This document shows positions 50,652 through 60,886 of a stretch of DNA of 64,000 nt, piece after piece. The notes beneath the pieces are model-generated. The model saw only the letters and a list, made by a program, of their open reading frames with translations, ran no database searches and was not told the origin of the DNA. Both the position numbers and the translations under genes were made by a program. The DNA is from JBJMHZ01 sp045807125. Lineage in GTDB: Bacteria > Actinomycetota > Actinomycetes > JAWWOL01. Location: positions 1 through 64,000 of the forward strand of contig JBJMHZ010000036.1 of NCBI GenBank assembly GCA_045807125.1, written 5' to 3'. Numbering within the stretch: position 1 is the first letter of the stretch; each line of letters opens with the position of its first letter.

Positions 50652-51932
50652 GTGAGCAGTGCGCCGACGCGGGTCTTCATCGCGCGCCTGGCCGGTGTCG
50701 CCGTGTTCGACCCCGTCGGCGACCAGGTGGGCCGGGTGCGCGACGTCGTCGTCGCGCTGCGCGTCGGCCGGGTCGCGCCGCGCGCGCTCGGCCTGGTGGT
50801 CGAGATCCAGCACCGGCGCACCATCTTCGTCCCGATGACGCGGGTGACCGCCATCGACGCCGACGCGGTCGTGCTCGCCACCGGCACGGTGAGCCTGCGC
50901 CGCTTCGACAAGCGACCCGGCGAGACGCTGGTCATCGCCGAGCTGCTCGACCGCAAGGTCACCCTGCACGGGACCACCGCGACGGTGACGGTCATCGACG
51001 TCGCCATGGAGCAGATCCGCACCCGCGACTGGCTGCTCGGGCGGGTGGCCGTCATGAGCCACCCACGCGGAGTGCGGCGGCGCGGCGAGCTGAAGCAGGT
51101 GGACTGGTCCGAGGTCGACGGCTTCTCCCTGCCCGAGGAGGGGCAGGGCGCGGCCAACCTGCTCGCCGCGTTCGAGAAGCTGCGACCGGCCGACCTCGCC
51201 AGCGTCATCCACGACCTGTCCACCAAGCGGCGCAACGAGGTCGCGGCCGCGCTGGACGACGAGCGGCTCGCCGACGTCCTCGCCGAGCTGCCCGAGGACG
51301 ACCAGGTCGAGATCCTCGCCGCGCTGTCGGGCGAGCGGGCCGCCGACGTCCTCGAGGCGATGGACTCCGACGACGCGGCCGACCTGCTGGCCGAGCTGCC
51401 GCCCGCCGAGGCGGAGAAGCTGCTCGAGCTGATGGAGCCGGACGAGGCCGCGCCGGTGCGGCGGCTGCTCATCTACGAGGAGAACACCGCCGGCGGCATG
51501 ATGACGCCCGAGCCGGTGATCCTGCCGCCCAACGCGACGGTCGCCGAGGCGCTCGCCCACGTCCGCAACCCCGACCTCACGCCCGCGCTGGCCAGCCAGG
51601 TCTACGTCTGCCGGCCTCCGACCGAGACGCCGACCGGCAAGTACCTCGGCATGGCGCACATCCAGCGCATGCTGCGCGAGCCGCCGGCGACGCCGGTGGC
51701 CGGCGTCCTCGACGTCGACATCGAGCCACTCTCCCCCGATACGCCGCTGCCGGCCGTGACGAGGCACCTCGCGACGTACAACCTCGTCGCCATCCCGGTC
51801 GTCGATGCCGAGGACCGGCTGCTCGGCGCGGTGACGGTGGACGACGTGCTCGACCACCTGCTGCCGAAGGACTGGCGCGAGCGCGAGCCGGCCCCCGGGG
51901 CGCCCGAGGGGAAGCAGATCCATGGCGCGTGA
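50652..51932 (+). CDS. MgtE_N and CBS domain protein with PRC-barrel-like start (Rv1232c-like)
   Basis: 426 residues from GTG 50652. The N-terminal 150 residues form two PRC-barrel-like parts (VAVFDPVGDQVGRVRDVVVA). An MgtE_N helical module follows (FEKLRPADLASVIHDLSTKR to LMEPDEAAPVRRLL), then TAGGMMTPEPVILPPNATVA and paired CBS domains ending GAVTVDDVLDHLLP. There is no MgtE channel domain, so this is a cytosolic sensor, probably of magnesium or nucleotides. It overlaps the DUF1003 gene by 11 bp, as in mycobacterial relatives. Confidence 0.88.
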   Translation: MSSAPTRVFIARLAGVAVFDPVGDQVGRVRDVVVALRVGRVAPRALGLVVEIQHRRTIFVPMTRVTAIDADAVVLATGTVSLRRFDKRPGETLVIAELLDRKVTLHGTTATVTVIDVAMEQIRTRDWLLGRVAVMSHPRGVRRRGELKQVDWSEVDGFSLPEEGQGAANLLAAFEKLRPADLASVIHDLSTKRRNEVAAALDDERLADVLAELPEDDQVEILAALSGERAADVLEAMDSDDAADLLAELPPAEAEKLLELMEPDEAAPVRRLLIYEENTAGGMMTPEPVILPPNATVAEALAHVRNPDLTPALASQVYVCRPPTETPTGKYLGMAHIQRMLREPPATPVAGVLDVDIEPLSPDTPLPAVTRHLATYNLVAIPVVDAEDRLLGAVTVDDVLDHLLPKDWREREPAPGAPEGKQIHGA

Positions 51933-52476
51933 GTCGCGGGGGCCGCGGATCGACCAGCCGCTCGAGCCGCGCGGGCTGTTCGCCCGGCCGCACTACGACC
52001 CCGAGACCTTCGGCCGGCTCTCCGAGCGGTTCGCCCGCTTCCTCGGCACCGCCCGGTTCATCGTCTACATGACGGTGTTCATCATCGTCTGGATCCTGTG
52101 GAACACGTGGGGGCCGGCCGGGGCGCGGTTCGACCCGCGGATCAAGAACTACACCCTGCTCACCCTCATCCTCTCGCTGCAGGCGTCGTACGCGGCGCCG
52201 CTGATCCTGCTCGCGCAGAACCGGCAGGCCGACCGCGACCGGGTCACCCTCGAGGAGGACCGCGCGCGCAACGAGCGCACGATCGCCGACACCGAGTACC
52301 TCACCCGCGAGGTGGCCGCGATCCGCATCGCGCTCGGCGAGGTGGCGACCCGCGACTTCCTCCGCTCCGAGCTCCAGCGGCTCATGGACGACCTGGGCGA
52401 GGAGGACGAGCGCCGTACCGGCGACCGGGCCGGCGAGGGTGGCGCCCAGCCGGCGGAGATCGAGCGACCGGCCTGA
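51922..52476 (+). CDS. DUF1003 membrane protein
   Basis: 184 residues from ATG 51922. Two membrane helices (FIVYMTVFIIVWILWNTWG and TLLTLILSLQASYAAPLILL) followed by AQNRQADRDRVTLEEDRARN and a long charged helix are the DUF1003 pattern. The gene overlaps the MgtE_N/CBS gene, which points to a joint function, possibly a membrane partner that reads the CBS sensor (inference). Confidence 0.9.
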   Translation: MARESRGPRIDQPLEPRGLFARPHYDPETFGRLSERFARFLGTARFIVYMTVFIIVWILWNTWGPAGARFDPRIKNYTLLTLILSLQASYAAPLILLAQNRQADRDRVTLEEDRARNERTIADTEYLTREVAAIRIALGEVATRDFLRSELQRLMDDLGEEDERRTGDRAGEGGAQPAEIERPA

Positions 52477-52653
52477 GCGCTGCCGCGGCGCGACCGGGCA
52501 GGTCGTAAGGCGTCCAGCGTCGGGCCGAACGGTGAATGCCGGTCACGACGAGGGGCGAGGAGCGCTGACCGTCCGGTCCACCGACCTTGGCGAAGGCCCC
52601 GCCCCGGCCAGTGTGCGTGATCCATCCACCGTGGTCGTCCAGCCAACGATCCG

Positions 52654-52740
52654 CTAGACGGCGTGTCTAGTAAGCAGTTCAAGGAACTAGCAGGTGGACG
52701 GCCGAACCGGCATGATCGTCGAAAGGTCACTAGACGGGGA
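52654..52740. promoter_or_regulatory. CTAG palindrome cluster upstream of the gene at 52746
   Basis: CTAGAC-ggcgt-GTCTAG forms an inverted repeat at 52654-52670, and CTAGACGG recurs near 52731. The stretch is less GC-rich than its surroundings and ends just before the GTG at 52746. CTAG is rare in actinobacterial DNA, so the cluster looks like an operator, perhaps for autoregulation by the small HTH-like protein. The rest of the 270-bp gap 52477-52745 shows nothing else. Confidence 0.45.
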
Positions 52741-52745
52741 ATGCG

Positions 52746-53195
52746 GTGCCGGGCACTGCGGTGACGAAAGACGGAGCCATGCGAGGGATGCCGGAGTTGC
52801 AGCGCCTCATCCGTGAGGCCACCGCGCGCGCCGGCGGCTACCGCAACCTCGCTCGCCGCTCCGCCGGGCTGGTCAGCTCCTCGACGCTGAACAACATCGC
52901 GACCGGACGGCACAGCGGCCGGCTCACCGACTCGTCGATCCGCGGCATCGCCCTGTGCGTCGAGCGGCCGGCGGGCGAGATCGCCCGGATGCTCGGCACC
53001 GAGTTCACCGACGAGCTGCCGCCGTTCGAGCTGCCGCGCCGGGCCAGCCGGCTCACCCAGCCGCAGCGTCGCGTCGTGCTGTCGGTCGTCGACGCGATCC
53101 TCACCGCCAGCGACAGCGCGGCCCGCCGCAGCGCCCGCAACCAGGCCGCCGAGCCGGCCGCCCGGCGGGTCGCCAGGCGCCGCAACGACGGCTGA
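52746..53195 (+). CDS. Small XRE-like DNA-binding protein
   Basis: 149 residues from GTG 52746. MPELQRLIREATARAGGYRN, LARRSAGLVSSSTLNNIATG and IRGIALCVERPAGEIARMLG fit an XRE-like helix-turn-helix of about 70 residues. The C-terminal half is a helix and a basic Arg-rich tail. Palindromes directly upstream suggest autoregulation. It precedes the PilB-type gene by 21 bp and may be co-transcribed with it. Confidence 0.65.
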   Translation: MPGTAVTKDGAMRGMPELQRLIREATARAGGYRNLARRSAGLVSSSTLNNIATGRHSGRLTDSSIRGIALCVERPAGEIARMLGTEFTDELPPFELPRRASRLTQPQRRVVLSVVDAILTASDSAARRSARNQAAEPAARRVARRRNDG

Positions 53196-53216
53196 CGCCG
53201 CGCTGCACCCGAACGG

Positions 53217-55652
53217 GTGAGCGCCGCGGGACGCCGGCATGCCGACGCCTCATCCGTGCGCCACGACCAGCCGGCCCCGGCCGGCCCCGCCCCGGCCGGC
53301 CCCGCCCACGACGCCGCGACGCCGCTGCGCGCCCTGCCGGCCCAGCGGCTGCCCCGGCGGCGGCTCGGCGAGGTGCTGGTCGCGCGCGGGCTGCTGAGCG
53401 CCGAGCAGCTCGCCGAGGCGCTCGACGCGCAGTCCGACGTGGGTCCAGGCGAGCACCGCCGCCGGCTGGGCCAGGTGGTCGTCGAGCTCGGCCTGCTCGA
53501 CGAGCTGCGGCTCGCCGCGGCCCTCGCCGACGCCCTCGGGCTGGAGCTGGTCGACCTGTCGACCTTGCCGGTCGACATCGGGGCTGCCCGGCTGCTGCCC
53601 CGCGCGGTGTGCGAGCGCCACGGCGCGCTCGTCGTCGACCGCACCCCGTCCGGCGCGCTGCGGGTCGCCGTCACCGATCCGACGAACGTCGTCGCGCTCG
53701 ACGACGTACGGCTGCACACCGGCGCCACCGATCTGCACGTCGTCGTCGCGACCGAGAGCCAGCTGCGCCACCACGTCTCCCGGGCCTGGTCGCTCACCGA
53801 GAGCTCGTCGGAGATGGCGACGCTGTTCGACGGCTACGACACCGGGCCGGCGACCGACGAGGCAGAGGCGGCCGGCACCGGTGACGCGCCCGTCGTCCGC
53901 CTGGTGAACGACATCTACGCCGACGCGGTGGCGCTCGGCGCGAGCGACATCCACGTCGAGCCGCAAGCCGGCGAGCTGCGGATCCGCTACCGCGTGGACG
54001 GCCTGCTGCGCGACGTGACCACCGTGCCCAAGCGGGTGGCGGCCGCCGTCGTGAGCCGCATCAAGGTGACGTCCGGGCTCGACATCGCGGAGCGGCGGCG
54101 CCCGCAGGACGGCCGCACCAGGCTCGCGCTCGAGACCGGTCCGGTGGACGCCAGGGTGAGCACGCTGCCCACCGTGCACGGCGAGAAGGTGGTCATCCGC
54201 CTGCTGCCCGGGCCGGGCGACGTCGCGCCGCTCGGCGAGCTCGGCTTCACGACGAGGCAGCGCGAGGCGCTGCTCGCCGCGCTGCTGAGCCCGCAGGGCC
54301 TCGTGCTGCTCACCGGGCCGACCGGCTCCGGCAAGACCAGCACGCTGTACTCCGCCATCCAGCAGGTGCGCACGCCCGACCGCAACATCGTCACGCTCGA
54401 GGACCCGGTCGAGATCGAGCTGCCCGGCATCAGCCAGGTGCAGGTGCACGAGCGCTCGGGGCTGACGTTCGCGCGCGGCCTGCGGTCGATCCTCCGCCAG
54501 GACCCGGACATCGTCCTCGTCGGCGAGGTCCGCGACTCCGAGACGGCCGAGCTGGCGCTGCGGGCCGCGCTGACCGGCCACCTGGTGCTCACCACGCTGC
54601 ACACGAACGACGCCGTCGCCGCCCTGACCCGCCTCGTCGACATGGGCGTCGAGCCGTTCCTCGTCGCGTCGTCGCTGTCGGTCGTCGTCGCGCAGCGGCT
54701 GGTGCGCACGCCGTGCCCGGCCTGCGCCGAGCCGTACGTCCCCACCCCGCGCACGCTGACCCTGCTCGGTCTCGGCCCGGGCGACCTGGCCGACGCCACG
54801 CCGGTGCGCGGCCGCGGCTGCGCGTCCTGCGGCGATACCGGCTACCGCGGCCGGATCGGCGTGTTCGAGGTGGTGCCGGTCACGGCCGCCGTCCGCCGGG
54901 TGCTGCTGTCCTCGCCCACCGAGGACGCGCTGCGCCGGGCCGCCCGCGGCGCCAGGGTCACCACCCTGCGGGCGGCCGGCCTGATGAAGGCGATGCGCGG
55001 GGAGACGACGTACGAGGAGATCCTCCGGGTCACCCAGGCCGACGCGACCGACGGCACCCGCTGCCGGGCCTGCGACCGCGGCCTCGACGACGACATGGTG
55101 GCCTGCCCGTGGTGCGCGGCTCCGGTGGAGCGTGGGCACTGCCCCGGCTGCGCCAGGGCGCTCGACCCGCAGTGGCGGATCTGCCCCTGGTGCACCACGC
55201 CACTCGCCCGGCCGCGCGGTCACGGACCGGCGGCCGGCGACCCGCCGCGGGTGCTGGTGGTCGGCGGCCGGAGCGACGGGGACGGGGACGCGAGCGACGG
55301 GGACGGCGCGGGCGGCGCGCTGGCCGCGGCGCTCGGCGACTCGTTCGAGGTCGACGCGGCAAGCACCGCGGCAGAGGCGCTGGCCGCCGTCGCGAGGGCG
55401 GCGTACGACGCCGTCGTCGTCGACCATGAGCTGCCCGACGGCACCGGGCCGGAGCTGATCAGGGCGCTGCGCGACGACCCGGCGACCACCGGCCTGGCGG
55501 TGCTGCTGATCGGCGACCGGCAGGGTGGCGATGCAGCCGGTGCAGGGGCCGACGACCAGCTGGTGGCGCCGGTCGAGCCGCGCGCGGTCGAGGAGCGGGT
55601 CGCGGCACTGTGCCGTCGCGGTGCCGGCGGGGAGGGCATGCCCCGCACGTAG
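53217..55652 (+). CDS. PilB/GspE-type ATPase fused to zinc ribbons and a receiver-like domain
   Basis: 811 residues from GTG 53217. A proline/alanine leader is followed by an MshEN/GspE N-terminal domain (LGEVLVARGLLSAEQLAEAL), then the ATPase: Walker A GPTGSGKTS, Asp box LEDPVEIELPGI, Walker B ILRQDPDIVLVGEVRDSETA, His box TTLHTNDAVAAL and the tetracysteine region (CPACAEPY, CASCGDTG). After the usual end, residues about 610-660 carry CRAC, CPWC, CPGC and CPWC pairs (double zinc ribbon), then a receiver-like domain with AAYDAVVVDHELPDGTGPEL. The extra modules are unusual. No pilin or PilC gene is nearby. Confidence 0.88.
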   Translation: MSAAGRRHADASSVRHDQPAPAGPAPAGPAHDAATPLRALPAQRLPRRRLGEVLVARGLLSAEQLAEALDAQSDVGPGEHRRRLGQVVVELGLLDELRLAAALADALGLELVDLSTLPVDIGAARLLPRAVCERHGALVVDRTPSGALRVAVTDPTNVVALDDVRLHTGATDLHVVVATESQLRHHVSRAWSLTESSSEMATLFDGYDTGPATDEAEAAGTGDAPVVRLVNDIYADAVALGASDIHVEPQAGELRIRYRVDGLLRDVTTVPKRVAAAVVSRIKVTSGLDIAERRRPQDGRTRLALETGPVDARVSTLPTVHGEKVVIRLLPGPGDVAPLGELGFTTRQREALLAALLSPQGLVLLTGPTGSGKTSTLYSAIQQVRTPDRNIVTLEDPVEIELPGISQVQVHERSGLTFARGLRSILRQDPDIVLVGEVRDSETAELALRAALTGHLVLTTLHTNDAVAALTRLVDMGVEPFLVASSLSVVVAQRLVRTPCPACAEPYVPTPRTLTLLGLGPGDLADATPVRGRGCASCGDTGYRGRIGVFEVVPVTAAVRRVLLSSPTEDALRRAARGARVTTLRAAGLMKAMRGETTYEEILRVTQADATDGTRCRACDRGLDDDMVACPWCAAPVERGHCPGCARALDPQWRICPWCTTPLARPRGHGPAAGDPPRVLVVGGRSDGDGDASDGDGAGGALAAALGDSFEVDAASTAAEALAAVARAAYDAVVVDHELPDGTGPELIRALRDDPATTGLAVLLIGDRQGGDAAGAGADDQLVAPVEPRAVEERVAALCRRGAGGEGMPRT

Positions 55653-55661
55653 CATGGGGGC

Positions 55662-56795
55662 ATGACGCCTGACCGCGATGCGGTGCTCGCCGCGCTCGCC
55701 ACCGTGCAGGACCCCGAGATCCACAAGCCCATCACCGATCTCGGCATGGTGAAGGGCGTCGATGCCGGCGCGGACGGGCACGTCGCCGTCGCCGTCTACC
55801 TGACCGTGAGCGGCTGCCCGCTGCGCGACCGGATCACCGCTGACGTCACCGCCGCCGTCCGGCGGGTCGAGGGCGTGACCGCGGTGAGCGTCGAGCTCGA
55901 CGTGATGAGCGATGAGCAGCGCACCGCGCTGCGCCAGCAGCTGCGCGGCGGCGGCCAGGAGCGGGAGATCCCGTTCGCCCGGCCGGGCTCGCTGACCCGG
56001 GTCTACGCGGTCGCGAGCGGCAAGGGCGGCGTCGGCAAGTCGTCGGTGACGGTGAACCTCGCGGTCGCCATGGCCGAGCAGGGGCTGAAGGTCGGCGTCG
56101 TCGACGCGGACATCTACGGCCACTCGGTGCCGAGGATGCTCGGCGCCACCGGCCGGCCGACCCCCGTGGACGACATGATCATGCCGCCGTCGGCCCACGG
56201 CGTGAAGGTCATCTCGATCGGGATGTTCACCGCCGGCAACACCCCCGTCGTGTGGCGGGGGCCGATGCTGCACCGCGCGCTCCAGCAGTTCCTCGCCGAC
56301 GTGTTCTGGGGCGACCTCGACGTGCTGCTGCTCGACCTGCCGCCCGGCACCGGCGACGTCGCGATCTCGCTCGGCCAGCTGATGCCGAGCGCCGAGATCG
56401 TCATCGTGACGACGCCGCAGCTGGCCGCCCGCGAGGTCGCCGAGCGGGCCGGCAGCATCGCGCTGCAGACCCGTCAGCACATCGCCGGCGTCATCGAGAA
56501 CATGGCCGGCCTGCCGTGCCCGCACTGCGGCGAGATGCTCGACGTCTTCGGCACCGGCGGCGGGCAGGCGGTCGCCGACGCGCTGTCGACGGCGACCGGC
56601 GCCCCCGTGCCGCTGCTGGCATCGGTGCCCATCGACGTCCGCCTGCGCGAGGGCGGCGACACCGGGCGCCCGCTCGTCCTCGACGACCCCGACGCACCGG
56701 CGGCCAAGCTGCTGCGCGCCGTCGCCGAGCAGCTCGGCACGCGGGCCCGCGGCCTCGTCGGCCGGCCCCTGTCCATCACGCCGACGGCCGGCTGA
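55662..56795 (+). CDS. mrp: Mrp/ApbC-family iron-sulfur cluster carrier ATPase
   Basis: 377 residues from ATG 55662. A MIP18-like domain (VQDPEIHKPITDLGMVKGVD, SGCPLRD) precedes the P-loop domain with ASGKGGVGKSSVTVNLAVAM, DADIYGHSVPRML and LLLDLPPGTGD, and the cluster-binding CPHC. Mrp proteins carry 4Fe-4S clusters to target enzymes. The position between the stress sigma cluster and the MgtE_N/CBS gene matches the mycobacterial sigE-mrp neighbourhood. Confidence 0.93.
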   Translation: MTPDRDAVLAALATVQDPEIHKPITDLGMVKGVDAGADGHVAVAVYLTVSGCPLRDRITADVTAAVRRVEGVTAVSVELDVMSDEQRTALRQQLRGGGQEREIPFARPGSLTRVYAVASGKGGVGKSSVTVNLAVAMAEQGLKVGVVDADIYGHSVPRMLGATGRPTPVDDMIMPPSAHGVKVISIGMFTAGNTPVVWRGPMLHRALQQFLADVFWGDLDVLLLDLPPGTGDVAISLGQLMPSAEIVIVTTPQLAAREVAERAGSIALQTRQHIAGVIENMAGLPCPHCGEMLDVFGTGGGQAVADALSTATGAPVPLLASVPIDVRLREGGDTGRPLVLDDPDAPAAKLLRAVAEQLGTRARGLVGRPLSITPTAG

Positions 56796-56824
56796 GCCCG
56801 GCCGGGCGACGCCGGGGGTCGGCG

Positions 56825-57376
56825 ATGGCGGCCGAGGGCAGCGACGCGGCGTTCGAGACGTACGTCGCCGACCGCTACGCCGCCCTGTGCCGGCTCGCCC
56901 ATGCCATGTGCGGCGACCGGCACCACGCCGAGGACATCGTGCAGACGGCACTGGCCAAGGTGTACGAGGCGCACCGCCGCGGGCGCGCGCCCGACCTCGA
57001 CGCCGCCGCGCGGCGCACCCTGCTCGCCGTCCACGCCCGCACCAGGTACCGCCGCCGGGGAGGCGAATGGCCGGCCGCCGGCCCGCCGTGGGTGGCCGAC
57101 TGGCCGGCCGGGCCGCAGACGGGTGGCATCGCCGCCGTCGACCTGCGGCGCACCCTTCTCGCCGCGCTCGGCCGGCTGCCGGCCGGGCAGCGCGCCGTGC
57201 TCGCCCTGCGGTTCCTCGAGGACCTGTCCGAGCGCGAGACCGCCGAGACGCTCGGGGTGTCCACCGGCACCGTGAAGAGCCGGACGTCCCGCGCGCTCGC
57301 CGCGCTGCGGCAGGTCGAGGGGCTGCGCGAGCTGACGGTCAGCGACGGGGAGGAGGCGCCCGTTGGACCCCGTTGA
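56825..57376 (+). CDS. ECF sigma factor (SigE-family, actinobacterial type)
   Basis: 183 residues from ATG 56825. Sigma-2: FETYVADRYAALCRLAHAMC and GDRHHAEDIVQTALAKVYEA. Sigma-4: RRTLLAALGRLPAGQRAVLA and LSERETAETLGVSTGTVKSR. This matches the actinobacterial SigE-family group (SigE70-like in some databases), distinct from the sigE-type gene at 61434. It overlaps the putative anti-sigma gene by 14 bp. Confidence 0.88.
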   Translation: MAAEGSDAAFETYVADRYAALCRLAHAMCGDRHHAEDIVQTALAKVYEAHRRGRAPDLDAAARRTLLAVHARTRYRRRGGEWPAAGPPWVADWPAGPQTGGIAAVDLRRTLLAALGRLPAGQRAVLALRFLEDLSERETAETLGVSTGTVKSRTSRALAALRQVEGLRELTVSDGEEAPVGPR

Positions 57377-57911
57377 CCTGCGCTCCCTGCTGCGCGAGGC
57401 GACCGACCCCGGGGAGCTGACCGACCCGCGGGAGCGGGTGCGCGCGCTGGTCCGGCGCCGCCGGCGCCGCCGGCGGGTGGCGGCCTGGGCCGCGGCCGGC
57501 ACCGCCACCGGCGCAGCGGTCGCCGGTCTCGCCCTCGGGCCGCTGGGCGATGCCCTCGGCGACGCGCTCGGCGACCCGCTCGGCAGCGAGCGGCGGACGC
57601 CGGCGCTCGCGCCGGTGACCCGCGCCGTCACGGTCGACGCCGGCCAGCCCGCGCGCCGGTGGGAGACGGTCGCGCAGCTCGCCGGCGTCATGCAGGCACC
57701 GGGCAGCGCGCCGCCGGAGATCGCGTACGCCGACGGCTGGGTCCACCTGTGGCTCGGCGGCCGGCGCGACGGGCCGGGACCGGCCGGCGGGCAGCAGGAG
57801 TACTGCGTGCGGCTCTCGGCGGGTGGGGCGCTGGAGACCGCCGAGCGGGTCGAGGGCTCGCGCCGGGGCGCGGCAGGCACGGCGGGCGCGGCGGGCGGCG
57901 TCGAGAGCTGA
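57363..57911 (+). CDS. Putative membrane anti-sigma partner, TTG start
   Basis: 182 residues from TTG 57363, with GGAGGAGG directly upstream. The N-terminal LRSLLREATDPGELTDPRER and an Arg-rich stretch precede one membrane helix (about residues 40-60), then an external part of low complexity. Small membrane proteins overlapping SigE-family sigma genes often act as their anti-sigma factors. No zinc motif is present, so this is inferred from context only. Confidence 0.65.
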   Translation: MDPVDLRSLLREATDPGELTDPRERVRALVRRRRRRRRVAAWAAAGTATGAAVAGLALGPLGDALGDALGDPLGSERRTPALAPVTRAVTVDAGQPARRWETVAQLAGVMQAPGSAPPEIAYADGWVHLWLGGRRDGPGPAGGQQEYCVRLSAGGALETAERVEGSRRGAAGTAGAAGGVES

Positions 57912-57964
57912 CCGGCCGGGGCCGCTCCCGGATCAGCGCAGCGACGGATCAGCGCAGGATCAGC

Positions 57965-58354
57965 TCAGGTCGCGTCGCTGTCGAACGGCGGCGTCTCCCC
58001 CACCGGCAGCGTCGACCCGCTCGGGCGGCGCAGCGCGCGACCGCCGCGCCGGTCGGCGTCGAGGTCGCCGTCGAGGTCACCGCCGTCGCGGTCGCCGAGC
58101 TCGCTCTCCTCGCCGGCCTCCAGCAGGTAACGGGCCACCATCCGGCGCGGGTTGGCGAGGTCGGTGAGGTGCAGGTCGGCCATCTCGGGGCCGAGGTCGG
58201 CGCGCAGGTCGGCGGAGGCGTCGGTCGCCATCCTGCGGAGCTGGCGGATCAGCCGGGCCGCGTCGGCCGCGTACTTCGGCAGCCGCTCGGGCCCCAGCAC
58301 GAGGAACCCGATGAGCCCGAGCATCAGGATCTCGGGCCAGCCGACGTTGAGCAC
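57965..58354 (-). CDS. tatB: Sec-independent translocase subunit TatB
   Basis: 129 residues from GTG 58354. The start MLNVGWPEILMLGLIGFLVL followed by GPERLPKYAADAARLIRQLR is characteristic of TatB, with one short membrane helix, the conserved Glu-Arg after Gly-Pro, and an amphipathic helix. The C-terminal tail is acidic and variable. TatB binds Tat substrates with TatC. The tatC gene is not in the window. It lies downstream of htrA as in mycobacteria. Confidence 0.92.
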   Translation of the reverse strand: MLNVGWPEILMLGLIGFLVLGPERLPKYAADAARLIRQLRRMATDASADLRADLGPEMADLHLTDLANPRRMVARYLLEAGEESELGDRDGGDLDGDLDADRRGGRALRRPSGSTLPVGETPPFDSDAT

Positions 58355-58379
58355 CTGCTCAGGGTACGGCGCTCGCGGC

Positions 58380-59741
<1,362 letters not shown>

Positions 59742-59788
59742 CAGCGCCTTGGGTGCCATGCTCGGCCACCGGCGGGCGCCGAGGCCGA

Positions 59789-60886
59789 TCAGCCAAACGG
59801 GTCGAGCCAGGAGCCGAGGCGGTCGAACCCCCTCGCCATCCGGTCGGCGACGCCGTCACCGGCACCGCCGTGCGGAAGGCCCCCGACGGCACCGGCGACC
59901 CGGGCCGGAGCGGCGTCGCTCAGCAGGGCGAAGACCGTGCCGCCACCCTGCCAGGCCAGCCGCTGCGGCGACGAGGCGTCAACGTACACCGTACGCCCGG
60001 CGAGCACGGCCCGGCGCCAGCCGGCGAGCGCCCGGCTCACCAGCCGGCCGCGCTGCTCGAACAGCGACAAGGTGGCGAGCCCGTCGGAGTAGCTGAGGTG
60101 GAGCATGGGGCTACGGCCGCCGCTCACCACCCGGGCGTCGTAGAGCTGGAAGCCGCCGGCGAGCGACCGGTCGACGTGCCAGCCGGCTGCGCGCAGCCGC
60201 TCGAGCGCCGCCTGGCCGGGCGCCGGCGCCTCGCCGGCCGGCCCGTCGCCGGCCAGCGGGTCGCCGCCCTGGAGGGTGGACTGGGCGCGGGGCGGGTCGT
60301 CGACCTCGATGGAGGTGAACATGACCTGCTCGTACTCGTCGCCGTCGTCGTCGAACGCCGAGCGGGCGAGCACCAGATGGGTCCGCTGGTCGATCCAGAA
60401 CGCGGCGGCGACGGTGGGGGCCGAGCCCGGCCGCAGCGCCCGCACGACGTAGGCCGGGCGGCCGGCCATCCGGTCGAGGCCGGCGAAGGCGAGCTGGTAG
60501 TGCCGGGCCAGCATCGCGAGCGGGTCGGGGCCGGCCGCGCGGCCGTCCGGCTGGAGCGTCGCGCCCGTGCCGCCCGGGTCATCGGCGTCGGGTCCGCTCC
60601 CGGCCGCCGAGACGTAGGTGCCGGTGCCGGGCACGTGGCGCAGGTGCACGCGCAGGAAGGTGCCGGTGACGCCGACGAACGCGAAGCCCTCGTAGCGCAG
60701 CTGGCGGCCAGCCTCGTAGGCGGTGCGCAGCAGGTCGACGGCCCGCTGGTCGGAGACCGGCGCGGCGGACGGCACCGCCGCGACCGCGGGGGCCGAGCCG
60801 GTGGGCGCGACGAGCCCGGTCAGCCCGCCGGCGAGCACCAGCGCACCGAGCACCCACGAGCGGGGCAGGGCCTGTACCGGTATCAC
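59789..60886 (-). CDS. MucB/RseB-like sigma-factor regulatory protein
   Basis: 365 residues from GTG 60886, overlapping the anti-sigma stop as GTGA. It has a signal peptide or anchor (VLGALVLAGGLTGLVAPTGS) and an external domain with the LolA-like RseB pattern: LLRTAYEAGRQLRYEGFAFV, YVVRALRPGSAPTVAAAFWI, HLVLARSAFDDDGDEYEQVM. RseB-type proteins bind the anti-sigma factor outside the membrane and gate its degradation. Its presence between rseA-like and htrA genes is a feature of several actinobacteria but not of Mycobacterium. Confidence 0.85.
   Translation of the reverse strand: MIPVQALPRSWVLGALVLAGGLTGLVAPTGSAPAVAAVPSAAPVSDQRAVDLLRTAYEAGRQLRYEGFAFVGVTGTFLRVHLRHVPGTGTYVSAAGSGPDADDPGGTGATLQPDGRAAGPDPLAMLARHYQLAFAGLDRMAGRPAYVVRALRPGSAPTVAAAFWIDQRTHLVLARSAFDDDGDEYEQVMFTSIEVDDPPRAQSTLQGGDPLAGDGPAGEAPAPGQAALERLRAAGWHVDRSLAGGFQLYDARVVSGGRSPMLHLSYSDGLATLSLFEQRGRLVSRALAGWRRAVLAGRTVYVDASSPQRLAWQGGGTVFALLSDAAPARVAGAVGGLPHGGAGDGVADRMARGFDRLGSWLDPFG

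Noticed and set aside
53250..56951. A 1233-codon minus-strand frame opposite the PilB-type and mrp genes
   Set aside because: Low-complexity Arg/Gly/His/Ala composition typical of antisense frames; the plus strand carries complete Walker and Cys motifs.
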